Shown in pieces: positions 53,001-60,017 of a stretch of 64,000 bases of DNA (positions are counted from its first letter, which is position 1; each line of letters begins with the position of its first letter). The notes beneath the pieces are model-generated. The model searched no databases, was not told the origin of the DNA, and was given only the letters and a program-made list of their open reading frames with translations. Position numbers and translations under genes: made by a program. The DNA is from an uncultured Porphyromonadaceae bacterium (lineage in GTDB: Bacteria > Bacteroidota > Bacteroidia > Bacteroidales > Muribaculaceae), in NCBI GenBank assembly GCA_900545955.1, contig URAU01000002.1, positions 62,001-126,000 of the forward strand. Reading direction: 5' to 3'.

Positions 53001-54497
53001 AAGGTTATCGTTCCTCTTACCGATTTCGAAGGCCAGAGCGTGATATTCCGTATCATGCCCTCCGACACCGAACTCGCCGTCTATACCCTCGATAACCTCC
53101 GCGTAAACAGCTACGTGGAATACAACCTCACCGCATCCAACATCTCGGCGCCCGCTGCCGCTGATGTCGACAAGCCTTTCGAAATCACCGCCACAGTAGC
53201 CAACACCGGCGACAACACCATCCGCAGCTTTACCGTTGAGCTATGGCGCAACGACGAGCCCGTCGACCACGTGGACTGCACGGCGCTCGAGCCTTCGCAG
53301 CTCAAGGAAGTAACCTTCGAGCAGACGCTCGACGTGACCGCAGGCGAATACGTAAGCTATAAAGCCGTAGTGGTATGCGACAACGACCTTAATGACGCCG
53401 ACAATACCTCGGAGGAAATCTCCGTAGGCCTGGTGGCACCCACCGTTCCGGCAGTCAACGACCTGACCGCCACATCGGGTGCCGACGGAGCCGTACTCTC
53501 CTGGAGCGCGCCTGACGTTGCCAACGCACCCGGCGAACCCTTCACCGAGACATTCGACAACGCCGAGGCATGGAGCAACGTAGTGGCAGGCTGGAAATTC
53601 GTCGATGCCGACGGACTCCCCGTAGGTGGCACCAACGTGCCCGAATTCCCGTGCACCGGCCTCCAGTCGTGGTTTGTTGTCAACAACACTCTGAGCGGTA
53701 TCCAGAGCGGAACTGATCCCACACGATGGAACGCCCACAGCGGCAACCAGTTCATATGCTCGGAATACGTGTCGCGCGGTGGCGTAAGCTACCAGAGCGA
53801 CGACTGGGCTGTCACTCCGCTGCTCAACACCGTAGCCCAGTCATTCTCATTCTACGCCAAGAGCTTCGACGCCAAGTATCCCGAAACCTTCGAGGTGCTT
53901 GCATCAGCTTCCACAACAAGTCCCGACGACTTCACCTCCATCGGCAAGGTAATCGATGCACCCAATGCATGGATGCAGTATCGCTTCAAACTCCCCGAAG
54001 GCACGAAATACGCCGCCATCCGGAGCCGTTCGACCGACAAGTATTTCCTCTTCATCGACGATGTGACCTTCATCCCCGCGGATGCCGCTCCTGCAGCAGT
54101 AACGCTCAAGGGCTACAACATCTACCGCAACGGAATGAAACTCAACTCCACGCTCCTTACCGAACCTGCCTACACCGACGCCACCACCCGCGAGGGGCGT
54201 AAATACTCCTACTTTGTCACAGCCGTCTACGACCGCGGCGAGTCACGCCCGTCGAACACGGCCGACATCGACCTCAGCGGCGTAGCCAGCCTCTACGGTG
54301 ATTCCGGAGTAGACATCCGCGCCATCGGCGGTGGAATCGTGGTGAAAGGCCTCACCCAGGGTAAGGTTGCGGTAATCGCCACCGACGGCCGCACCGTAGC
54401 TTCCGCCGAAGCCGCGCCGACAGTGCGTATCAGCCTCCAGCCGGGTATCTACGTAGTGAATGCCGCCGGCCATATAGCGAAAGTAATCGTACGCTAA
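50029..54497 (+). CDS. Giant T9SS surface protein, signal peptide out of frame at a G7 tract
   Basis: ATG 50029 opens MRKIITLMGG and stops at TAG (50059-50061) right after seven G residues. Reading with one extra G continues as VAILLNASIASA-APLAPRP, a normal signal peptide joined in frame to the remaining 1,470-odd residues, which otherwise start only at a GTG (50178). Domains along the long frame (numbered from 50178): propeller-like N-terminus (30-250), FN3-like repeats (260-450, 600-800, 1290-1370), choice-of-anchor/cleaved-adhesin-type domains (460-590, 810-960, 1080-1290), a CARDB-like domain (965-1070) and a type A T9SS sorting domain (1370-1439, QPGIYVVNAAGHIAKVIVR). Possibly a phase-variable adhesin, a recent pseudogene or a homopolymer error. 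Confidence 0.82.
50052..50058 (+). repeat. Poly-G tract (G7) in the signal-peptide codons
   Basis: Seven consecutive G, the longest G/C homopolymer I noticed in the window. Adding one base restores the frame between the signal peptide and the mature surface protein. Confidence 0.85.
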
Positions 54498-54551
54498 TCC
54501 GAAGTTCCCCCCGGTTTCCCACCGAAACCGCCACAACATCAATCCTATTTC

Positions 54552-54592
54552 AAAGGCGATGTGTTCCTCCCCGAGGGCACATCGCCTTTAAC
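54552..54592 (+). terminator. Terminator of the second surface-protein gene
   Basis: Perfect 12-bp stem AAAGGCGATGTG (54552-54563) with CACATCGCCTTT (54578-54589) and a 14-nt loop; only a short T tail follows. Confidence 0.7.
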
Positions 54593-54645
54593 ATTCATAC
54601 CCTATTTTTAACACCGCCGCTCCGTAGGGATTGCGGGATTTTCCA

Positions 54646-54653
54646 TAAATTTG
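54646..54653 (+). promoter_or_regulatory. -7 element for the nadK operon
   Basis: TAAATTTG, 38 nt before the ATG at 54692; no clear -33. Confidence 0.5.
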
Positions 54654-54691
54654 CAACCGAAGGAAATTTTACCGACATCGAACAGTGGAAT

Positions 54692-55081
54692 ATGAGCGAA
54701 CTGACGCAACGACTTCTCAGCGACTATCTTGCCGGCAACCTCTCGGCATCCGACAAGCTTGAGGCTCTTCTGCCCCAACATGCCGACGGGTGCGAGCTAC
54801 TCGTGGCCTGTCGCCCCGAGGATTTCAGCGCCTCGGCCATAGCCCGCGCAGTGGAGGATTGCGACGCACGCCTGCTTGCGCTGACGGTGACGGCGATGCG
54901 TACGCCCGACGACCATCCGGTAGTACTCGTGCGCGCCGACACGCGCAATGCCGACGCGATAGCGCGCTCGCTGGCCCGCTACGGCTATCAGACGGTCGAC
55001 ACCTCGGCCCGGCTCACTCCCGAGCAGCAGTCGGAGGCTATGGCCCGCATAAACGAACTCCTCCACTATCTCGACCTCTGA
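54692..55081 (+). CDS. Small ACT-like protein upstream of nadK, probably the C-terminal part of a CBS-domain protein family
   Basis: 129 residues, soluble. Residues 34-104 read as a beta-alpha-beta ACT-like fold (GCELLVACRPEDFSASAIAR ... VVLVRADTRNADAIARSL). From memory, Bacteroidetes often have a CBS-CBS protein of about 220 residues just before NAD kinase whose C-terminal part has the same succession (G-I-I-V-L-E-V-x-P-x-x-Y-S-x-S-E-I-A-R and S-L-x-R-H-G-Y). This protein seems to keep only that part, without the CBS pair. The link is inference and needs alignment. The downstream nadK begins 59 nt after the stop. Confidence 0.65.
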   Translation: MSELTQRLLSDYLAGNLSASDKLEALLPQHADGCELLVACRPEDFSASAIARAVEDCDARLLALTVTAMRTPDDHPVVLVRADTRNADAIARSLARYGYQTVDTSARLTPEQQSEAMARINELLHYLDL

Positions 55082-55140
55082 TTCCACATCGGACGCGCCC
55101 GACGAGATATTTTTCTTTAACCGACAACACACTTACAGCC

Positions 55141-56025
55141 ATGAGAATAGCCATAAACGGCAACCGCCATCAGGAAGGATATTTCGAGCATATAGAGCAG
55201 CTCGTGGCCACGCTCATGCAACGCGGCGACGACGTAGTTCTCGCCGAACCGTTTCTCGACTACCTCACCACCCATCTCGGCGACAGATTCGCCGTGGGGC
55301 TCGACTACATGCCTCTCACGCGGCAGCCCCACGCCGACCTGGCCATAAGCGTGGGCGGCGACGGCGCATTTCTCAAGACGGCGCGATGGATCGGCGCCGA
55401 GGCCACGCCGATAGCCGGAATCAACACCGGCCATCTGGGCTATCTCTCGGCTTTCACCTTCGAGCAGGAGGGGGCGGTATACGCATCGCTGCTTCAGGGG
55501 CGCTACGCCGTGGAGCCTCGTTCGCTACTCCAGGTTGAAATACTCGCGGGCGAAGGGAATCAGGCCGCCGCGGCGCCGCTGACGGCACTCAACGAAGTGG
55601 CAATAACGCGCGGCGACAACGGCTCGATGCTCCGCATAAGCGCCCGGCTGGGCCACAGCTCGACTCTCAACTATATGGGCGACGGCCTGATTATCGCCAC
55701 CCCTACAGGCTCCACTGCCTACAACCTTTCGGTAGGAGGCCCGATTCTCGCACCTGAACTGGAGGGATGGGTGCTCTCGCCAATAGCGGCTCACTCGCTG
55801 TCGATGCGGCCGCTCGTGGTAAGCGACCGCTCCCCCATCGAAATCGGAGTGGAGACCCGCGGCAGCGGCTTCCGCCTGGCTGTCGACGGCAAATCGCAGA
55901 CACTCCCGCTCGAAACCATCCTGAGGCTCAGCCGCGCCCCCTATTGCGTGAATCTGGTGGTCCAGCCATGCCACTCATTCACCGACACGCTGCGCGACAA
56001 ACTCGGCATGAAGGGCTTTATCTGA
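55141..56025 (+). CDS. nadK: NAD kinase
   Basis: 294 residues from ATG 55141 (MRIAINGNRHQEGYFEHIEQ); the frame extends upstream but that part overlaps another gene in a different frame. Motifs: GGDGAFLKT (GGDG), GINTGHLGYL, LNEVAITRG (NE/D), and the glycine-rich TPTGSTAYNLSVGGP. It phosphorylates NAD to NADP in the cytoplasm. In many Bacteroidetes nadK adjoins pdxJ-exbBD-tonB; here those genes are 7-9 kb away on the opposite strand. Confidence 0.96.
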   Translation: MRIAINGNRHQEGYFEHIEQLVATLMQRGDDVVLAEPFLDYLTTHLGDRFAVGLDYMPLTRQPHADLAISVGGDGAFLKTARWIGAEATPIAGINTGHLGYLSAFTFEQEGAVYASLLQGRYAVEPRSLLQVEILAGEGNQAAAAPLTALNEVAITRGDNGSMLRISARLGHSSTLNYMGDGLIIATPTGSTAYNLSVGGPILAPELEGWVLSPIAAHSLSMRPLVVSDRSPIEIGVETRGSGFRLAVDGKSQTLPLETILRLSRAPYCVNLVVQPCHSFTDTLRDKLGMKGFI

Positions 56026-56080
56026 TAGACTGTCTGCAATTAAATCCCGACACTCCAAACCGGAATTCAGAACCCTACAG

Positions 56081-56788
56081 ATGCCCGTAGCCGAAATCAA
56101 CCATAGCGCTCTTGGAAAGGTCCTTGTGAACGTCAGGCGGAACACCCATCAGATTTCCGCCCGCTGGAAGCAAGGACTTGTGAATGTAAGCGTGCCTCAC
56201 GGAACGCCCGTAGAGCGCCTGCGCGACGCTCTCGACGGGTTCGCTCCGCGCCTGCTGGCCGTGCGGCCGCAGGTAGCCTACCGCGACGGGCAGCATATGG
56301 AGTTCCCCTACGTCGACGTAATCATCCGCCGCCAGATGATCGACCCCAAGCGCATACTCTGCACGGCGCGGGGCGCCACAATCGCCATAGAAGTGGGGCT
56401 GGGCTGGGACATCGAGTCGGCCGACACTGTACGCGCCGTAAGCGACATGATGTGCAAGGGAGCCCGGAGGCTTGCCGCCGACCTTCTGCTGCCGCGCGCA
56501 CGCCAGCTGGCGGCGCGTGTGGGGCGACACCCCATAGGTTGGACCATCTCGCGCGGACACCGTGTGCTGGGCCGCTGCTCCTCGTCGGGAGTAATCTCCC
56601 TGAGCTATGTGCTGCTCTTCCTTCCGGAAGAACTCTCGGACTACGTGATACTCCACGAACTGGCCCACCTGACGGAGATGAACCACTCACGGCGCTTCCA
56701 CGCCCTCCTCGACGAATATCTCGGCGGCCGCGAGGCCGAAACCGTAAAACTTCTGAAAACCTACCGCTGGCCCGTATTACGCAACTGA
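56081..56788 (+). CDS. YgjP/DUF45-type putative metallopeptidase
   Basis: 235 residues. The C-terminal zinc motif VILHELAHLTEMNHSRRFHAL (HExxH plus third His in NHSRRFH) and the preceding GWTISRGHRVLGRCSSSGVI segment are typical of the YgjP-like DUF45 family related to WLM/SprT proteases. Substrate unknown; E. coli YgjP has been suggested as UTP pyrophosphatase, which keeps the activity open. Located 55 nt after nadK. Confidence 0.85.
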   Translation: MPVAEINHSALGKVLVNVRRNTHQISARWKQGLVNVSVPHGTPVERLRDALDGFAPRLLAVRPQVAYRDGQHMEFPYVDVIIRRQMIDPKRILCTARGATIAIEVGLGWDIESADTVRAVSDMMCKGARRLAADLLLPRARQLAARVGRHPIGWTISRGHRVLGRCSSSGVISLSYVLLFLPEELSDYVILHELAHLTEMNHSRRFHALLDEYLGGREAETVKLLKTYRWPVLRN

Positions 56789-56870
56789 AGGCGTATCCTA
56801 CCGGCAAATCCGCGGCGTAGCCGAATAAATGTGAGGCAATAAAGCAGCGCAGTAGGGCGTTATCCATTAT

Positions 56871-58310
56871 ATGAAAGTGTGTTTTCTCGTTCCGCCCGAG
56901 CCTTGCGCCGAAACGCCGGCAGAACGCTCGGCCGGCTGCACAAGGGTAGTCTACCCGATGCCGAATCTCTACGAACTCACCGTGGCTGCACTCGTGGCCG
57001 AGAAGGGGTTCGAAGTGGAATATGCCGACCTTACGGCCGACGGCACTGCCTCGCTCGAGCAGTTTCTCGGCGCCGACACGAGCGACGCCTATCTGATCTG
57101 GACCGTGAATCTGAGCCGTGCCGCCGACCGCGACGCCCGCGACGCCATACTCCGGCTGCGGCCCGAAGCCACGACAGTGTTTCTCGGCCCCGGCGCCACG
57201 TTCTTCCCCGACATCTACCTCTCGGGCAAACGGACGGCGATAGTGCGCGGAGAGCCGGAACTGACTGTGGTAGAACTGCTTGAGCACCTACGCGACGGGC
57301 AAGACATTTCAGACCTCAAGGGCCTGACCCTGCATAACCCCGACGGCACGATAAAACGCAACCCCGCGCGCGAACTGCTTACCGACCTCGACTCGCTCCC
57401 CTTCCCGGCTCGCCACCTGGCGGGCAAATACCGCTTCCACAACCCGAAACTGAAAGTGGCACCCTACACCACGATGCTCACCTCGCGCAACTGCCCGTTC
57501 CACTGCATATACTGCGTGCCCAGCTCACTCACTTTCGCCCGCGAGCTCGACTTCCGCGCCGACCACGGCCGCAAGCCGCCCATCTCCTTCCGCTCGGTGG
57601 AGAGCATCGGGCGCGAACTCGACGTCCTTGCCGCCGAGGGGTACCGCGCCATCGGCTTCGTCGACGACAATTTCATCTGGAACGAGGAGCGTACCGCCGG
57701 AATATGCCGCGAACTGAAAAAACACGGCATGGTGTGGGGCTGTCAGGCCCGCGTCGACGCCATCACCGAGCCGATAGCACGGATGCTCGGCGAGAGCGGC
57801 TGCACCTACGTTGACCTCGGTGTGGAATCGTTCAACGACGAGATTCTGCGTTTTATCCGCAAAGGCATTACCTCCAACCAGATTGTCAACGCCATAGAAC
57901 TGCTGAAGAAGTACGGTGTGCCCGTAAAACTCAACATACTGATAGGCACGTCGCCTCTCGAGACCAAGGAGACCCTGCGCGATACCCTCCGCAAGGCCAT
58001 GGCCCTGAAGGTCGACCAGGTGATGTTCAACATCGTATCGCCATTCCCGGGCACGGAATTCTACCAGATGGCCAAAGAGAACGGTTGGATAAAGGGGGGT
58101 GAGTACTCGCCTACCAACGTGCAGCGCGATTCGATACTTTCCTACCCCCACCTCTCGGCCGAAGAGATGGAGCGTGCACTTTACCGCTTCAACCTGCGCT
58201 ATTTCCTGTCGCCGCGCATAGTGTGGCACCATCTGCGCAAATTCCGCAGCTTCAGCGAGTTCCGTCTGGCCTTCAAGGCCTTGCGCGTGAAGCTTTTCGG
58301 ACGCCAGTAA
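56871..58310 (+). CDS. B12-binding-domain radical SAM protein
   Basis: 479 residues. The N-terminal 150 residues have a Rossmann-like B12-binding-type fold without a visible DxHxxG, so cobalamin binding may be lost. The radical SAM core starts at TSRNCPFHCIYC (CxxxCxxC 4Fe-4S ligands), followed by GFVDDNFIWNEERTAGIC, YVDLGVESFNDEILRFIRKG and LNILIGTSPLETKET, as in BchE/HpnJ-like enzymes. It precedes a GT2 gene by 16 nt, pointing to envelope glycan or lipid chemistry; the reaction is unknown. Confidence 0.88.
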   Translation: MKVCFLVPPEPCAETPAERSAGCTRVVYPMPNLYELTVAALVAEKGFEVEYADLTADGTASLEQFLGADTSDAYLIWTVNLSRAADRDARDAILRLRPEATTVFLGPGATFFPDIYLSGKRTAIVRGEPELTVVELLEHLRDGQDISDLKGLTLHNPDGTIKRNPARELLTDLDSLPFPARHLAGKYRFHNPKLKVAPYTTMLTSRNCPFHCIYCVPSSLTFARELDFRADHGRKPPISFRSVESIGRELDVLAAEGYRAIGFVDDNFIWNEERTAGICRELKKHGMVWGCQARVDAITEPIARMLGESGCTYVDLGVESFNDEILRFIRKGITSNQIVNAIELLKKYGVPVKLNILIGTSPLETKETLRDTLRKAMALKVDQVMFNIVSPFPGTEFYQMAKENGWIKGGEYSPTNVQRDSILSYPHLSAEEMERALYRFNLRYFLSPRIVWHHLRKFRSFSEFRLAFKALRVKLFGRQ

Positions 58311-58326
58311 CCAGACCTGCACGCCG

Positions 58327-59091
58327 ATGGACCACTCTCCCCTGCTCTCAGTTGTTGTAATCTGCTGGAACTCTCTCGAACGGCTGCGCCAGCTTCTCGA
58401 TTCGGTTCCCGGCGCGCTCGCGGGGATTCCCCATGAGCTGATACTGATCGACAACGGCTCGACCGACGGAACAGCCGACTACATCGCCTCCTGCCACCCG
58501 GAAATCATCTACCGCCGTCTCGACAGCAACCGGGGTGTAGCCGCCGCGCGCAACCGGGGCATCGCCCTTGCAAAGGGAGACTACATCTGGCTGCTCGACG
58601 ACGACACCGTAATCAACTGCGAAGCCGTCGGCGCGATGCTGCGCCATATGGAAGCCAATCCACAATGCGGCATCTGCGGCTGCGCCCTGCGCACGCCGGA
58701 AGGCGAACTGCAGCAGAGCTACAAGCCCTTCCCTTCGGTGGGCATAAAGCTGCGCAACGTGCTCGGAATAGGCAAAGCCGATCCGTATGCCGACGCCGTG
58801 GCGCTGGGTAAACCTTTTTCTCCCTTCTACATAATCGGAGCATGCCAGTTAATCAGGAGGAAGACCCTCGAAGAGGTCGGCCCGCTCGACGAGCGTATAT
58901 TCTACGGCCCGGAGGATGCCGACTTCTGCCTGCGGGCCGCACGGCGCGGATGGTCGACCGTCTATCTTCCCGACGTGAGCATCACCCACCACTGGAAACG
59001 CATCACTACCCGTAGACCGCTCTCGAAAATCGGACGCGCACACATACGCGGACTCCTTCATTTCTACCTCAAACACCGGCGTATATTCTAA
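58327..59091 (+). CDS. Family 2 glycosyltransferase
   Basis: 254 residues, GT-A fold: SVVVICWNSLERLRQLLDSV, nucleotide-binding ELILIDNGSTDGTADYI, metal motif WLLDDDT, acceptor/catalytic region FYGPEDADFCLRAARRGW (ExDxxxR-like). No membrane helix, so cytoplasmic and probably peripheral. It resembles rhamnosyl or mannosyl transferases that extend cell-surface glycans. Follows the radical SAM gene by 16 nt in a likely operon. Confidence 0.92.
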   Translation: MDHSPLLSVVVICWNSLERLRQLLDSVPGALAGIPHELILIDNGSTDGTADYIASCHPEIIYRRLDSNRGVAAARNRGIALAKGDYIWLLDDDTVINCEAVGAMLRHMEANPQCGICGCALRTPEGELQQSYKPFPSVGIKLRNVLGIGKADPYADAVALGKPFSPFYIIGACQLIRRKTLEEVGPLDERIFYGPEDADFCLRAARRGWSTVYLPDVSITHHWKRITTRRPLSKIGRAHIRGLLHFYLKHRRIF

Positions 59092-59462
59092 CTTAAGAAT
59101 TGTAAGCTACGCAGATGTTACAAATGTGGGGCAAAGCGGTGAAACGGCACTAAACGCGCCATAATGCTGTAACAATCCGGCGAAATGTTATAAATTGTAA
59201 CCACAAAGGAGTTACAAATCAGTTGCCGCCTTGCAATCCAAGGCGGCTCTTCCTATCTTTGATACCGGAAAATAGACCACCGGCCGACTTAGCCCCCTTT
59301 GCGGAGGCCATAGCGGCTGCCAAGCCAATCTATATAGTAATATTATCACCCGGCTACCTCGCCCCTGCTAATGGCCGTGACTCCGGCATCAAGCCAATCA
59401 CACGGCCCGTCGGCTCCGACCAGTGCAGCCCGATATCAACACCACGGCTATCAGTTGTATCC
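59092..59462. other. Regulatory intergenic region with repeated GTTACAAAT-like sites
   Basis: About 370 bp with no convincing gene. It contains four related sites, GTTACAAAT (59117-59125, 59211-59219), TGTAACAAT (59168-59176) and ATTGTAAC (59194-59201), followed by a 9-bp-stem palindrome and a promoter. The leader from the inferred transcription start to the ATG of the receiver protein is close to 195 nt. Confidence 0.6.
59225..59261 (+). promoter_or_regulatory. Promoter with palindromic operator overlapping the -33 box
   Basis: GCCGCCTTG (59225-59233), loop CAATC, CAAGGCGGC (59239-59247) forms a perfect palindrome. The -33 TTG (59231-59233) lies inside it and is exactly 20 nt from the -7 TATCTTTG (59254-59261). 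Confidence 0.65.
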
Positions 59463-59870
59463 ATGCTGACTAAGGATCCGACAAACCACCCCATAAATCA
59501 AGGCCGCATACTGGCAATCGACAGCGATCCGACCATATGCGAGATGATTCGTACCCATTTCGGGCCGGAAGGATTCTCCGTGGACTATTGCACAAGCTAT
59601 GAGGATCTGTTCTCCATCAATGTAGGAGGATACGCACTGGTAATCATCAGTCTTGACCTTGACGATGCCGACTACGCCCTTAGCCTTGTGGAGCAGATTA
59701 AGCAACACAGTGCGTCGGCACGCACAGGCGTAATAACCTGCTCGGCCAAAATGTCGCCTACTACCGTTATCGACTCGCTCAACGCCGGGGCCGACGACTA
59801 TCTCCTGAAACCATATTCTCTCCGCGAGCTGATGGCCCGCGTGCGCGCCGTGCTCCGCCGGCAGATCTGA
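59463..59870 (+). CDS. Stand-alone response-regulator receiver domain with atypical active site
   Basis: 135 residues from ATG 59463; the longer frame to 59223 lacks coding character. The receiver fold is clear: GRILAIDSDPTICEMIRTHF (acidic pocket D-S-D), VGGYALVIISLDLDDADYAL in place of the usual beta-3 strand with phosphoacceptor Asp, where that position reads Ser, VITCSAK, and the conserved lysine in DDYLLKPYSLREL. It ends right after the receiver (RVRAVLRRQI), where OmpR-type proteins continue into a winged helix. It probably acts without normal phosphotransfer; partners unknown. Confidence 0.8.
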   Translation: MLTKDPTNHPINQGRILAIDSDPTICEMIRTHFGPEGFSVDYCTSYEDLFSINVGGYALVIISLDLDDADYALSLVEQIKQHSASARTGVITCSAKMSPTTVIDSLNAGADDYLLKPYSLRELMARVRAVLRRQI

Positions 59871-59941
59871 GTCGCGCGCCCTACCGCCCGGTTTCCTATC
59901 GTTTCCGACGGACCTATGCTATGGGTTCGCCGATTTTTTTG

Positions 59942-59949
59942 TATTTTTG
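59942..59949 (+). promoter_or_regulatory. -7 element for the YfhO-like gene
   Basis: TATTTTTG, 68 nt before the ATG at 60018; no -33. Confidence 0.45.
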
Positions 59950-60017
59950 CAATCCGACGGCCGCCAGGGCCTTCACCATCGCCGGCCGCATTCAATCCTA
60001 TACGCAGTATTATCCTA

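Noticed and set aside
54790..55140. Upstream extension of nadK
   Set aside because: Overlaps the ACT-like gene in another frame; nadK proteins start at MRIAINGN.
59223..59462. Extension of the receiver protein to an upstream start
   Set aside because: It would overlap the promoter palindrome and encodes no conserved sequence; the receiver fold begins shortly after ATG 59463.
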